A stretch of DNA of 64,000 nucleotides from Ectopseudomonas khazarica (GCF_004521985.1 NZ_SBHZ01000001.1:62001-126000); one strand, 5' to 3'. Counted from the stretch's first letter, positions 38,027 through 47,035 are shown. Notes: generated from the sequence alone by a model not told the origin. Made by a program: numbers and translations.

Positions 38027-39460
38027 TCAGCGCAACATCTGCTCGACCAGGCGTTTCTCTTCGGAGAGTTCGCGCTGGCGTGCGTCGATGCGCGAGGCCA
38101 GCTGGAAGTTGTTGCTGGCGCGGCGCTTGGCGTAGTCCAGCTGTTCGATCGCCTGGTTGTAGTCACCCACCAGCGCGAAGAACTCGGCGCGCGCCTGGTG
38201 CAGGCCGATGGTGTTGCCGCTCAGGCCGCGTACCTCGGCGACCTGGTACCAGACGTCCGGGTCCTTGCTGCGGGTCTTCAGCAGGTCATCCAGCGCTCGC
38301 TCGGCATCCGGGATGCGCTGCTGCTTGAGCAGCAGGTCGATGCCGCTCTGTTGCAGCGGATAGTTGCTGGGGTACAGGGTGCGCATGCGTGCCTGGCGGC
38401 GATCGGCCGCATCGAGGCGATTGGCGGCCATGTCCAGCTCGATCTGCGCCAGGTTGTAGACGATGTCGTCCGGGGCCTTGCTCAGCAGCGGTGCCAGGGT
38501 CTTGCCGGCCTCGTCGAGCTGGCCGGTCTTCATCTGCGCCAGGACCAGGCCATAGCGCGCGGCATCCAGCCCCGGGTTCTCGTCGAGCATGGCGCGGAAA
38601 CGCTTGGCGGCGACCCCGGGCGTCTCTTCATAGGTCAGCTGCACGCGGGCGCGCATCAGCTGGTAGCGCAGGCTGTCCTCGCGGCCTTCCACCGGATACT
38701 GCTCGGCGCGGTTACGGGTGTCGGCGATGCGCGACTCGGAAACCGGGTGGGTCAGGAGGAATTCCGGCGGCTTGGCGTCGTAGCGGTACTGGCGCATCAG
38801 GCGCTCGAACATCGACGGCATGGCGCGCGGGTCGTAGCCGGCCTTTTCCAGGTTGACCAGGCCGATGCGGTCGGCCTCCTGCTCGTTCTGGCGCGAGAAG
38901 CGGCGCTGCTCCTGAATCGCCGCAGCCTGGGTCGACATGATCGTGGCGATGCCGGCATCCCCCGCGCCCGCTGCCGCGGCGACGATGCCGGCGAGCATGG
39001 CGGCCATCAGCGGCAGTTGCATGCGCTGCTGCGCCTCGATGCCACGGGCGAAGTGGCGTTGCGACAAGTGCGCCAGTTCGTGCGCCATGACCGAGGCGTA
39101 CTCGGCTTCGGTCTGAGCGTAGAGGAAGAGGCCACCGTTGACCCCGACGATCCCGCCCGGGGCGGCGAAGGCGTTGAGCTGCGGGCTGTTGAGCAGGACG
39201 AACTCCAGGCGGCGGTCCTGCAGCTGGCTGGTTTCCGACAGACGATAGACGCTGGATTCGACGAAGTCCTTGAGCTGCGGGTCGTCCAGTTGCGAGACCT
39301 GGCCGCGCAGCAGGCCGAGCCAGGCGCGGCCGAGTTGGTGTTCTTGCTGAGGGGAGACGATCGAGGAGCTGGCATCGCCAAGCGACGGCAGGTCACTGGC
39401 TCCCGTGTGGGCAGCGAACAGGCAGGCCAGCGTCAGCAGGGTGGGGCGCAGAAAAGTCAT
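38027..39460 (-). CDS. M48 metalloprotease with TPR domain (BepA-like)
   Basis: 477 residues from ATG 39460, which gives a clean signal peptide (LLTLACLFAAHTGA); the frame extends to 39484. The zinc motif is HELAH (His127, Glu128, His131), with the third ligand expected in NEQEADRIG downstream. The C-terminal half is TPR-like helical repeats. It fits BepA/YfgC, a periplasmic protease-chaperone for outer-membrane protein (LptD/BAM) quality control. It is divergent from tusA. The symbol is withheld because other M48-TPR paralogues exist. Confidence 0.9.
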   Translation of the reverse strand: MTFLRPTLLTLACLFAAHTGASDLPSLGDASSSIVSPQQEHQLGRAWLGLLRGQVSQLDDPQLKDFVESSVYRLSETSQLQDRRLEFVLLNSPQLNAFAAPGGIVGVNGGLFLYAQTEAEYASVMAHELAHLSQRHFARGIEAQQRMQLPLMAAMLAGIVAAAAGAGDAGIATIMSTQAAAIQEQRRFSRQNEQEADRIGLVNLEKAGYDPRAMPSMFERLMRQYRYDAKPPEFLLTHPVSESRIADTRNRAEQYPVEGREDSLRYQLMRARVQLTYEETPGVAAKRFRAMLDENPGLDAARYGLVLAQMKTGQLDEAGKTLAPLLSKAPDDIVYNLAQIELDMAANRLDAADRRQARMRTLYPSNYPLQQSGIDLLLKQQRIPDAERALDDLLKTRSKDPDVWYQVAEVRGLSGNTIGLHQARAEFFALVGDYNQAIEQLDYAKRRASNNFQLASRIDARQRELSEEKRLVEQMLR

Positions 39461-39569
39461 GCACTCAGGGCTCTCGGAGGGCAAAGGGGGTTACTGTAGC
39501 CGGCCAGCTAGCGCGCTGGCCAGGGTTGCAGTGGCTTGGTTATCCTAGCGCCCTTATCAGGAGTAGACG

Positions 39570-39809
39570 ATGACAGACGTACCGGCTTTCGATGCCGAAC
39601 TCGACGCCTGCGGGCTCAATTGCCCGCTGCCCTTGCTCAAAGCCAAGCTCGAGCTCAATCGCCTGGCCAGCGGCGCCGTACTCAAGGTCAGTGCCACCGA
39701 TGCCGGTTCGCAGCGCGATTTCCGCGCATTCGCCACGCTGGCCGGTCATGCGCTGCTGCATGAAGAAGTCGACTCGGGTGTCTATCGTTACTGGCTGCGC
39801 AAGGCCTGA
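39570..39809 (+). CDS. tusA: TusA-family sulfurtransferase
   Basis: 79 residues. The sulfur-carrier motif CPxP is present as NCPLP with Cys18, preceded by Cys14. It relays persulfide sulfur for tRNA thiolation or other pathways. It lies 46 bases before the AI-2E-type transporter gene and divergent from the M48 protease gene, as in other pseudomonads. Confidence 0.9.
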   Translation: MTDVPAFDAELDACGLNCPLPLLKAKLELNRLASGAVLKVSATDAGSQRDFRAFATLAGHALLHEEVDSGVYRYWLRKA

Positions 39810-39855
39810 GCCCTTCGCCGTCCTCCCCAGCACATCTGCAGATTAAGGATCGTTG

Positions 39856-40923
39856 ATGGTCAAGGTTATACGCGACTGGCTGCACCGCTACTTCTCCGAC
39901 GAGCAGGCCGTGGTGCTGGCCGTGCTGCTGGTGCTGGGGTTCGCCGTGGTGCTGACCCTGGGCGGGATGCTCGCGCCGGTGCTGACCGGCCTGGTGCTGG
40001 CCTTCCTGATGCAGGGCATGGTCAACGGCCTGGAGCGCATGCGGGTGCCGCAGGTACTCGCCGTGTGGCTGGTGTTCACCCTGTTCATGGGCTGCCTGGC
40101 GGTGTTCATGCTGGTGCTGATGCCGTTGCTGTGGCAGCAGCTCAGCACCCTGTTCAACGAGCTGCCGCGCATGGCGGCCGAATGGCAGTCGGTGTTCCTG
40201 CTGCTGCCGGAGCGCTACCCGAACCTGATCACCGACGCGCAGATCGTGCAGCTGATCACCAGCATGCGGGGCGAGGCCGGCAAGTTCGGCCAGTGGGCGC
40301 TGTCGTTCTCGCTGTCCAGCCTGCCGATGCTGGTCAGTGTGATGATCTACCTGGTGCTGGTGCCGATCCTGGTGTTCTTCTTCCTCAAGGACCGCGAGCA
40401 GATCGGCCAGTGGTTCCGTGGCTACCTGCCGCGCGAGCGGGCGCTGATCAGCCAGGTCGCGCAGGAGATGAACCAGCAGATCGCCAACTACATCCGTGGC
40501 AAGTTCATCGAGATCATCATCTGTGGCGTGGTCACCTACATCGCGTTCGCCTACCTGGGGCTGAACTACGCGGCGCTGCTGGCGCTGCTGGTTGGCCTGT
40601 CGGTGGTGGTGCCCTACATCGGCGCGGTCGTGGTGACGGTGCCGGTGGCGCTGATCGGCCTGTTCCAGTGGGGCTGGAGCGACCAGTTCATCTACCTGAT
40701 GGTGGTCTACGGCATCATTCAGGCCCTCGACGGCAACGTGCTGGTGCCGTTGCTGTTCTCCGAGGCGGTCAACCTGCACCCGGTGGCGATCATCTGCGCG
40801 GTGCTGCTGTTCGGCGGCCTGTGGGGATTCTGGGGCGTGTTCTTCGCCATTCCGCTGGCCACGCTGTTCAAGGCGGTGATCAACGCCTGGCCGCGTACCG
40901 AGCTGGAGTCTGCACAGGCCTGA
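39856..40923 (+). CDS. AI-2E family transporter (PerM-like)
   Basis: 355 residues from ATG 39856; the TTG immediately before is not needed. About eight helices, with the family blocks VPILVFFFLKDREQIGQWF and GLSVVVPYIGAVVVTVPVALIGL. It is an inner-membrane protein of the TqsA/PerM/YdiK superfamily; substrates vary and transport of AI-2 should not be assumed. TAAGGA precedes the start. Confidence 0.9.
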   Translation: MVKVIRDWLHRYFSDEQAVVLAVLLVLGFAVVLTLGGMLAPVLTGLVLAFLMQGMVNGLERMRVPQVLAVWLVFTLFMGCLAVFMLVLMPLLWQQLSTLFNELPRMAAEWQSVFLLLPERYPNLITDAQIVQLITSMRGEAGKFGQWALSFSLSSLPMLVSVMIYLVLVPILVFFFLKDREQIGQWFRGYLPRERALISQVAQEMNQQIANYIRGKFIEIIICGVVTYIAFAYLGLNYAALLALLVGLSVVVPYIGAVVVTVPVALIGLFQWGWSDQFIYLMVVYGIIQALDGNVLVPLLFSEAVNLHPVAIICAVLLFGGLWGFWGVFFAIPLATLFKAVINAWPRTELESAQA

Positions 40924-41077
40924 GAGGGCGGGTCACAGGAGCCAACGGTCTTTGCTCTGTGTCTGGCACGCTGGTGCTGGGGCCGCGTCGTTCCTCTGGG
41001 AGAGGGGGCATCCGCGACCGCGGCGTGCGCCTGGGGCGCATCGCGAATGGCCGCTGGCTCCTCGGGCGAATCCCCCC

Positions 41078-41217
41078 GTAGGAGCGGCTTCAGTCGCGAA
41101 ACAGGCGCATTACTGGAGCGATATCCCCGTCAAACGAAAAAGGCCGCGAATGCGGCCTTTTTCATGCTTGCTCCCGCTGGTGCGGGGCTCGGCATTCGCG
41201 GCTGAAGCCGCGCCTAC
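41078..41217. repeat. Inverted REP pair flanking a bidirectional terminator
   Basis: GTAGGAGCGGCTTCAGTCGC at 41078 and its near-perfect inverse at 41195-41217 bracket a terminator. The arrangement resembles a BIME placed between convergent genes (AI-2E transporter and bcp). The upstream part of the gap (40924-41077) holds GC-rich sequence with no gene. Confidence 0.75.
41137..41162. terminator. Bidirectional terminator between convergent genes
   Basis: AAAAAGGCCGC (41137-41147), loop GAAT, GCGGCCTTTTT (41152-41162): symmetric A and T runs serve both strands. Confidence 0.93.
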
Positions 41218-41235
41218 AGCAAGGTGAGCCTGGTC

Positions 41236-41709
41236 TCAGCGCTTGTGCAGTTCCTGCGCGGCGGCCAGCACCTTGTCGACATGGCCGGCAACCTTGACGT
41301 TGCGCCATTCCTCGCGCAGCACGCCATCCTTGTCGATGAGGAAGGTGCTGCGCACGATGCCCATGTACTCCTTGCCGTAGTTCTTCTTCAGCTGGTACAC
41401 GCCGAACAGGTCGCACAGGGCGTGCTCCTCGTCGCTGATCAGCTCGAAGGGGAACTCTTGCTTGCACTTGAAGCTCTCGTGCTTCTTCAGGCTGTCCATC
41501 GACACGCCGAAGATCAGCGTGTTGGCGGCCTGGAACTGTTCGAAGCGCGCGCGGAAGTCCAGGCCCTCGGTGGTGCAGCCGGGCGTGGCGTCCTTCGGGT
41601 AGAAGTACAGCACGACCTGCTGGCCCTTGAGGTCAGACAGTTTCACCTGCTGGCCGCTGGTGGCTTCGGCCTGGAAGTCGGCAACGGCTTGGTCGATGGC
41701 TACGGTCAT
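41236..41709 (-). CDS. bcp: Thiol peroxidase (Bcp/PrxQ)
   Basis: 157 residues of the peroxiredoxin fold. The peroxidatic Cys45 is in DATPGCTTEGLDF. The nearby second cysteine found five residues later in E. coli Bcp is replaced by Leu50, so it is probably a 1-Cys type or uses another resolving thiol (a Cys occurs in HALCDLF). It reduces H2O2 and organic hydroperoxides in the cytoplasm. gcvR lies 124 bases upstream on the same strand, as in many pseudomonads. Confidence 0.95.
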   Translation of the reverse strand: MTVAIDQAVADFQAEATSGQQVKLSDLKGQQVVLYFYPKDATPGCTTEGLDFRARFEQFQAANTLIFGVSMDSLKKHESFKCKQEFPFELISDEEHALCDLFGVYQLKKNYGKEYMGIVRSTFLIDKDGVLREEWRNVKVAGHVDKVLAAAQELHKR

Positions 41710-41833
41710 GGGAACTCCTTCGATAGAGGCGGTCGATGATCTCGCGCGGCAGTCATCTGCGCGGCAGACGGCGGGGCCTGATGAGCAGGCCGCCGCTGCG
41801 GTTACTGGCGCAGGGCCGACGCGCGGCGAATCG

Positions 41834-42391
41834 TCATGGGTTCTGCGGGCGCCAGGGTTCGATCAGCGCATCCAGGTTCAGGGCGTCGGCGAAATCGAGG
41901 AACTGATCACGCAGCCAGCTGATCTGGGTGCCTGCCGGCAGCGTCACCGTCAGCGTGGCGTTGAGCATGGTGCCGCCGGTCTGCGGTGCCTGGTAGGTAT
42001 CGCAGGTGAGGTTCTCCAGCTCCACGCGGTGGTCGATGAAGAACTGGCACAGTTCGTTGAGGATGTCCGGGCGGTACACGGCGCTGACGTAGGCGACGTA
42101 GGGCAGCGCCTGCGGGCGAGCGTCGGCAGCGGCGCTACGGATCAGGTTGACCGAGAAGTCGTGCTTCTTGGCCAGCAGCGGCAGGCTCGACTCCAGGCGC
42201 GCCAGGGCGTCCCAGCTGCCGGACACCTGCAGCACCAGGGCGCTGAACTCTCCATGGCGGCTCAGGCGGGTGCTGATCACCGCACAGCGGTTCTCGTGGC
42301 TGGTGCGGCTGAGCAGGTTGGTCAGGGCCATGGCATCACGGCCGAGAGCGCTGATAACGAGGAATTGTTCGCGAACGGGGGGGGGGGACAT
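41834..42391 (-). CDS. gcvR: Glycine cleavage system regulator GcvR (ACT domains)
   Basis: 185 residues with two ACT-like domains (EQFLVISALGRDAMALTNLLSRTSHENRCAV and YVAYVSAVYRPDILNELCQFFIDHRVELENLTC). It fits GcvR, the partner that restrains GcvA in glycine cleavage control. The start codon is followed by an 11-base run of C (MSPPPV), so slippage would put the gene out of frame. dapA is divergent 205 bases away. Confidence 0.88.
   Translation of the reverse strand: MSPPPVREQFLVISALGRDAMALTNLLSRTSHENRCAVISTRLSRHGEFSALVLQVSGSWDALARLESSLPLLAKKHDFSVNLIRSAAADARPQALPYVAYVSAVYRPDILNELCQFFIDHRVELENLTCDTYQAPQTGGTMLNATLTVTLPAGTQISWLRDQFLDFADALNLDALIEPWRPQNP
42377..42387. repeat. 11-base homopolymer at the gcvR start
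   Basis: Eleven consecutive G on the plus strand (C in the gcvR sense) directly after the start codon. It is a potential slippage hotspot; length should be confirmed because homopolymers are also error-prone in sequencing. Confidence 0.9.
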
Positions 42392-42595
42392 GCAGCCTTC
42401 CTAAAGCGATGAACGGTCCGCGCACGAGACGCCGCAGACCAAAGAGAGCAGGTTAGCGAAAAGCACCGCCGAGGGGAATGGCGCCGCCACCCTCGTCGCC
42501 CCAAGTCGGGAGCGGATATGCCCTTGTCCGTTGCTTGTGCCGGACTGGTGGCACCAGTACCATTACGGCTCAATTTTTCCGGCAGGAGCAGTTGC

Positions 42596-43474
42596 ATGAT
42601 TGCGGGCAGTATGGTGGCACTGGTCACGCCCATGGACGCGCAGGGTGATCTGGATTGGGCGGCCCTGAGCAAACTGGTGGATTTCCACCTGCAAGAGGGT
42701 ACCAATGCCATCGTCGCGGTCGGCACCACCGGTGAGTCCGCCACGCTGGACGTGGGTGAGCACGTCGAAGTGATCAAGCGCGTGGTCGACCAGGTCGCTG
42801 GCCGTATCCCGGTCATCGCCGGCACCGGTGGCAACTCCACCCGTGAGTCGGTCGAGCTGACCCGTGCGGCCAAGGACGTAGGCGCCGATGCCGCCCTGCT
42901 GGTCACCCCGTACTACAACAAGCCGACCCAGGAAGGCCTGTACCTGCACTTCCGCCATATCGCCGAAGCCGTGGCCATCCCGCAGATTCTCTACAACGTG
43001 CCGGGCCGCACCGTCTGCGACATGCTGCCGGAGACCGTCGAGCGCCTGTCGAAGATCGACAACATCATCGGTATCAAGGAAGCCACCGGCGACCTGCAGC
43101 GTGCCCAGGACGTACTGAGCCGCGTCGGCAAGGACTTCCTCGTCTATTCGGGCGACGACGCTACCGCTGTCGAGCTGATGCTGCTGGGCGGCAAAGGCAA
43201 CATCTCCGTCACCGCCAACGTCGCGCCGCGCGCCATGAGCGACCTGTGCGCCGCTGCCATGCGCGGCGAGGCGGCCATCGCCCGTGCCATCAACGACCGC
43301 CTGATGCCCCTGCACAAGGCCCTGTTCCTCGAATCCAACCCGATTCCGGTGAAGTGGGCGCTGCACGAAATGGGCCTGATGGACGAAGGTATTCGCTTGC
43401 CGCTGACCTGGCTCAGCCCGCGCTGTCACGAACCGCTGCGCCAGGCCATGCGCCAGTGCGGCGTATTGGCTTAA
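42596..43474 (+). CDS. dapA: 4-hydroxy-tetrahydrodipicolinate synthase
   Basis: 292 residues from ATG 42596, with CAGGAGCAG upstream. The Schiff-base lysine is Lys161 in GIKEATGDL, the tyrosine is in ILYNVPGRT, and the TTGE motif is near 44-47. It condenses pyruvate with aspartate semialdehyde in lysine/diaminopimelate synthesis. bamC starts 16 bases after the stop. Confidence 0.98.
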   Translation: MIAGSMVALVTPMDAQGDLDWAALSKLVDFHLQEGTNAIVAVGTTGESATLDVGEHVEVIKRVVDQVAGRIPVIAGTGGNSTRESVELTRAAKDVGADAALLVTPYYNKPTQEGLYLHFRHIAEAVAIPQILYNVPGRTVCDMLPETVERLSKIDNIIGIKEATGDLQRAQDVLSRVGKDFLVYSGDDATAVELMLLGGKGNISVTANVAPRAMSDLCAAAMRGEAAIARAINDRLMPLHKALFLESNPIPVKWALHEMGLMDEGIRLPLTWLSPRCHEPLRQAMRQCGVLA

Positions 43475-43490
43475 TCGAGGAATTCTACGC

Positions 43491-44612
43491 ATGAAGCGAC
43501 TGGCCGGATTTTCCGCCCTTGCTCTGATCGTCTCCAGCACCAGCGGTTGTGGCTGGCTCTGGGGTGAAGATGGCTACTTCCGTGATCGCGGTAGCGACTA
43601 CCTGGAAGCGCGTCAGACTGCACCGATGCAACTGCCGGCCGATGTCCAGGCCAAGCGTCTCGACCCGCTGCTGCCGGTGCCTGCCCAGGTCGCCAGCAGC
43701 AACTCGACGTCCCGCGAATTCGAGGTGCCGCGCCCTCAGCCCCTGCAAGTGCGCGGCGACGAGCGTGAGTTCAGCCTGCAGCGCAGCGGCGACTCGCGTT
43801 GGGTGGTTGCCCAGCGCGTGCCGGCCGAAGTCTGGCCGCTGGCCCGTCAGTTCTTCGAGGACAATGGCTTCCGTATCGCCAGCGAGCGCCCGCAGGTCGG
43901 TGAATTCACCACCTCCTGGCAGCGTTTCGACGAGCTTTCCAGCACCATGGCGCGCCGCCTGAGCAGCCGCGTGTCCGGTGTCGCACCGGATGCCGAGATG
44001 CGCGTACGTGTGCGCATCGAGCCGGGTGTGCAGCGCAACACCAGTGAAGTCTTCGTCACCAGTGCCGAGCGTCCGGCCGGCAGCAGTGCCGATGTCGCCT
44101 TCGCCGAACGCAGTGGCAACGCCAGCCTGGAAGCGGCACTGCTCGACGAAATGCTGGTAAGCATGGCGCGTGGCGTGGAGCAGGGCGGTTCCGTCTCGCT
44201 GCTCGCCGCTCGCGACTTCGATGCCCCCAGCCGCGTCAGCCTGAGCGAAGACGGCAACGGCAACCCGGTGCTGAACCTCGGCGCCGACTTCGACCGCGCC
44301 TGGTCGGGTGTCGGCCGCTCGCTGGAGCTGGGTGACGTGCGTGTCGACGACCTCAACCGCAGCCTTGGCCTGTACTACATCAACCTGGCCGAAGGTGCCC
44401 AGGTCAATGAAGAGAAGCCCGGTTTCTTCGGTCGTCTGTTCGGCAGCGAGCCGAGCAAGGAAGAGATCGAGGCGCGCGCCGAGCGCTATCAGGTTCGCCT
44501 GACCCCGGTGGGCGATAGCGTGCAGGTCACGGTGGAGAAGGACCTCAACACCATCGCCCCGGCCGATGTATCGCGCCGCGTGCTGAGCCTGATTCAGGAC
44601 AACCTCGGCTGA
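43491..44612 (+). CDS. bamC: Outer membrane assembly lipoprotein BamC
   Basis: 373 residues. The lipoprotein signal has a lipobox ending at Cys20 (STSGC). The mature N-terminus (GWLWGEDGYFRDRGSDYLEARQTAPMQLP) is the unstructured BamD-binding lasso of BamC, followed by two helix-grip domains. It is a BAM complex component and is conserved downstream of dapA. Confidence 0.95.
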   Translation: MKRLAGFSALALIVSSTSGCGWLWGEDGYFRDRGSDYLEARQTAPMQLPADVQAKRLDPLLPVPAQVASSNSTSREFEVPRPQPLQVRGDEREFSLQRSGDSRWVVAQRVPAEVWPLARQFFEDNGFRIASERPQVGEFTTSWQRFDELSSTMARRLSSRVSGVAPDAEMRVRVRIEPGVQRNTSEVFVTSAERPAGSSADVAFAERSGNASLEAALLDEMLVSMARGVEQGGSVSLLAARDFDAPSRVSLSEDGNGNPVLNLGADFDRAWSGVGRSLELGDVRVDDLNRSLGLYYINLAEGAQVNEEKPGFFGRLFGSEPSKEEIEARAERYQVRLTPVGDSVQVTVEKDLNTIAPADVSRRVLSLIQDNLG

Positions 44613-44701
44613 TCCAGGCAGCAGCTGCCTCAGCCTCCAATCGATGGGCGAAATCCTAAAGGGTTTCGCCTGTTTTGTTTGCCACGAACGGAAATGCCGA
44701 C

Positions 44702-45571
44702 ATGAGCACACCTACCACCCTGAGCCTGAAGAAGATCTACTCGGGCAAGGTCCGCGACCTCTACGAAATCGACGACAAGCGCATGCTGATGGTGGCCACC
44801 GATCGTCTGTCGGCATTCGACGTGATCCTCGAACAACCGATCCCGGAGAAGGGCAAGATCCTCACCGCCATCTCCAACTTCTGGTTCGACAAGCTGGCCG
44901 GCGTGGTGCCCAACCACTTCACCGGTGACAAGGTCGAGGACGTCGTGGCGGCGGCCGAGCTGCCCCTGGTCGAAGGCCGTGCCGTCGTCGCCAAGCGCCT
45001 CAAGCCGGTTGCCGTCGAGGCCATCGTGCGTGGCTACATCGTCGGTTCCGGCTGGAAGGAGTACCAGAAGAGCGGCACCGTCTGTGGCATCGCCCTGCCG
45101 GCTGGCCTGAAGGAAGCGGCCAAGCTGCCGCAGCCGATCTTCACCCCCTCGACCAAGGCCGCCGTCGGCGACCATGACGAGAACATCAGCTTCGAGCAGT
45201 GCGAAGCCATCATCGGTGCCGAACTGGCGGCCAAGGTGCGTGACACGGCCATTGCCCTGTACAGCGCTGCGGTCGAGTACGCGGCGACCCGTGGCATCAT
45301 CATCGCCGACACCAAGTTCGAATTCGGTCTCGATGAAGACGGCACCCTGACCCTGATGGACGAAGTGCTGACGCCCGACTCCAGCCGCTTCTGGCCGGCC
45401 GATAGCTATGTCGAAGGCAAGAACCCGCCCAGCTTCGACAAGCAGTTCGTCCGCGACTGGCTGGAGTCCACCGGCTGGAACAAACAACCCCCGGCCCCGG
45501 CCGTGCCGGCGGACGTGGCGCAGAAGACGGCGGACAAGTACCGCGAGGCGCTGACGCGCCTGACCGCCTGA
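44702..45571 (+). CDS. purC: SAICAR synthase, long type
   Basis: 289 residues from ATG 44702. The signatures are [61 protein letters not shown] and [32 protein letters not shown]. It makes SAICAR in purine synthesis. The sequence belongs to the longer (yeast ADE1-like) class, whereas the PurC I recall at this locus in P. aeruginosa and P. putida is about 236 residues. The position beside bamC and tRNA-Ser is the normal purC locus. Confidence 0.95.
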   Translation: MSTPTTLSLKKIYSGKVRDLYEIDDKRMLMVATDRLSAFDVILEQPIPEKGKILTAISNFWFDKLAGVVPNHFTGDKVEDVVAAAELPLVEGRAVVAKRLKPVAVEAIVRGYIVGSGWKEYQKSGTVCGIALPAGLKEAAKLPQPIFTPSTKAAVGDHDENISFEQCEAIIGAELAAKVRDTAIALYSAAVEYAATRGIIIADTKFEFGLDEDGTLTLMDEVLTPDSSRFWPADSYVEGKNPPSFDKQFVRDWLESTGWNKQPPAPAVPADVAQKTADKYREALTRLTA

Positions 45572-45580
45572 CCGCCCAGA

Positions 45581-45617
45581 CAGGCGCCGCCGGCAGTACC
45601 GGTGGCGCCTGTTTTTT
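45581..45617 (+). terminator. Terminator of purC
   Basis: CAGGCGCC (45581-45588) pairs with GGCGCCTG (45604-45611), extended by an inner CCGG/CCGG pair and followed by TTTTTT. Confidence 0.93.
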
Positions 45618-45697
45618 ACAAGCGACTGATAGAACAAGAAAAATTTTCAAAATTAGCTTCGCCAAAGCGTATTGAGCTGTTATGATTCGCGCCGCTT

Positions 45698-45787
45698 GGG
45701 AAGATGCCGGAGTGGTCGAACGGGACGGATTCGAAATCCGTTGTGTCAGCAATGGCACCTAGGGTTCAAATCCCTATCTTCCCGCCA
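45698..45787 (+). tRNA. tRNA-Ser (anticodon CGA)
   Basis: 90 nucleotides, class II. The acceptor stem GGGAAGA pairs with TCTTCCC, followed by discriminator G and an encoded CCA. The anticodon stem CGGATT/AATCCG surrounds CGA (reads UCG). A long variable arm and a GGGTTCAAATCCC T-arm are present. A -10 box TATGAT is at 45681-45686. Its 3' end is the attachment site of the island that follows. Confidence 0.96.
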
Positions 45788-45811
45788 TATCTCAAGCTTA
45801 AGCCCCTGAAA
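45776..45811. repeat. attL: 36-bp direct repeat at the tRNA 3' end
   Basis: The sequence beginning ATCTTCCCGCCATATCTCAA, the last 12 bases of tRNA-Ser plus 24 downstream bases, recurs exactly at 51645-51680. Confidence 0.92.
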
Positions 45812-45838
45812 TTCCTAGAGTTTCGGGGGCTTAAGCTT
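45794..45838 (+). terminator. Stem-loop downstream of tRNA-Ser
   Basis: AAGCTTAAGCCCC (45794-45806) pairs with GGGGCTTAAGCTT (45826-45838), with an inner TGAAA/TTTC pair. A version with a T-rich tail is at 51669-51704 on the attR side and may be the original tRNA terminator. Confidence 0.75.
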
Positions 45839-45890
45839 TCTACGGCATGCAAGGTGTCGAAGAAGTGTCGAAAACTGCTTGAGACTGCAG

Positions 45891-46175
45891 CTAGCTCTGG
45901 ATCGGCGGCCACATTCTGGCGACGTGTACCAGGGTGAGAATCCAGACCGCATCATGCTCAGTCTGATAGACCAGGCGGTAGTTCTCGTGAGGGATCAGTT
46001 CCCGAGTACCGGTGACCGTTCCCAATCTACCCTTGTCGGGGAAGTCGGCCAGAGAGGCTGCAGCAGCGCTGAATAGCTCGTCCATGTGCACGGCAGCGCT
46101 AGGGTTTTCGGCGGCGATGTATTCCCAGATATCCAGACGATCCTGCAGGGCTTCGGGTGTCCAGATAACCTTCAT
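45891..46175 (-). CDS. RelE/ParE family toxin
   Basis: 94 residues. VIWTPEALQDRLDIWEYIAAENPSAA at the start and GTRELIPHENYRLVYQTEHDAVWILTLVHVARMWP at the end match the RelE/ParE toxin fold. ParE-type toxins poison gyrase and RelE types cleave mRNA; the length and the VHVARMWP tail favour the ParE/YafQ-like group but do not decide it. It overlaps the antitoxin gene by 4 bases (ATGA). Confidence 0.9.
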   Translation of the reverse strand: MKVIWTPEALQDRLDIWEYIAAENPSAAVHMDELFSAAAASLADFPDKGRLGTVTGTRELIPHENYRLVYQTEHDAVWILTLVHVARMWPPIQS

Positions 46176-46450
46176 TCGTGGCCCAGAGCCTTAGCGCGGC
46201 GAGCGGCGAACTCAGCTTCAACATCGTCATTGGATCGGCCACGACCGGCCTCTACAGACGCCCTGGCAACAGCGACCTTGCGTTGCACAAACTCGTCATG
46301 TTCCTTGGCCTGCTGTTGCTGGCGGATAAAGTCGCGCATGAGGTCTCGCATTACCTGGGAGGCCGGCAGGTGGACGGCTTGAGCGGCTGCCATAAATCCT
46401 TCGCGTAGTTCGGGTTCAAGCTTCAGGTTGAAAACGGCTTCTTTGGCCAT
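46172..46450 (-). CDS. Antitoxin of the RelE/ParE pair
   Basis: 92 residues from ATG 46450, with GAGGTG upstream; the GTG at 46459 is less likely. The N-terminus MAKEAVFNLKLEPELREGFMAAA is a ribbon-helix-helix DNA-binding segment and the charged C-terminus should bind the toxin. A palindrome 33 bases upstream is the likely operator for autoregulation. Confidence 0.88.
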   Translation of the reverse strand: MAKEAVFNLKLEPELREGFMAAAQAVHLPASQVMRDLMRDFIRQQQQAKEHDEFVQRKVAVARASVEAGRGRSNDDVEAEFAARRAKALGHE

Positions 46451-46482
46451 GGCGGTCACCTCATGTCTTGGCTGTATCTACA

Positions 46483-46494
46483 ACGTATATACGT
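46483..46494. promoter_or_regulatory. Palindromic operator of the toxin-antitoxin operon
   Basis: ACGTATATACGT is a perfect 12-bp palindrome, extended imperfectly by ACA/TGT-like flanks. It lies just upstream of the antitoxin gene, as expected for a ribbon-helix-helix repressor. Confidence 0.6.
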
Positions 46495-46534
46495 CGTGTG
46501 CATCTTAAGCCAAGCTCATGGCACAGGAAAGCAC

Positions 46535-46768
46535 TCAGCCGGCCGGAGTGATGATCGCCAGGAAGTGCTGGTAGTCAGCGACAGGCCCAAGCTTCACGGC
46601 ATCCTGCAGGTGATCCGGTGCCAGGTGCGTATAGCGCATGGTCATGGCCAAAGTGGTGTGGCCGAGGATCTTCTGCAGCGTCAGGATGTTCCCGCCATTC
46701 ATCACGAACCGGCTGGCGAAGGTGTGTCGCAGCACATGTGATGACTGGCCGGCAGGTACGGATGTAGG
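46535..46768 (-). pseudogene. Truncated tyrosine integrase, C-terminal fragment
   Basis: The frame reads PAGQSSHVLRHTFASRF, MNGGNILTLQKILGHTT and MTMRYTHLAPDHLQDA: the HxxR, the second His and the Tyr nucleophile of the catalytic box are present, but the first Arg and the whole N-terminal part are missing. Upstream of about 46770 the sequence continues in another frame as an unrelated ORF. This is a deletion remnant of the island's integrase. Confidence 0.88.
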
Positions 46769-47033
46769 CGCACTGCCAGAAGGACTCGGTATCGCCTTGC
46801 CACATCAGCTCCAGCAGAACGGCTTGCCCGACGTAGCTCAGAGCCGTGGGCGTATCCAGGGTGATTCCGCGCTTACGCGCTTTGGCTTGTAAGCGGCAGA
46901 GTTGAGCCAGAGGGCGGCCACCGAAGCCCGGATTACGACGAGGCCAACCGAAACTTGACCGATCAGAACGCGGGATAGCGATCACCCAGGAAGTAGCCAA
47001 ACGCTGGTACGCCCGCAAGGATAGGAGATTCAA
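46575..47033 (-). pseudogene. Unrecognised ORF joined out of frame to the integrase remnant
   Basis: The part before about 46770 (GRPLAQLCRLQAKARKRG, DTPTALSYVGQAVLLELMWQGDTESFWQCAYIRT) looks like real protein sequence, but I do not recognise it. After that point the frame runs through the integrase fragment out of phase, so the coding sequence is probably truncated by the same deletion. No start with a good ribosome binding site is evident. Confidence 0.35.
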
Positions 47034-47035
47034 GG

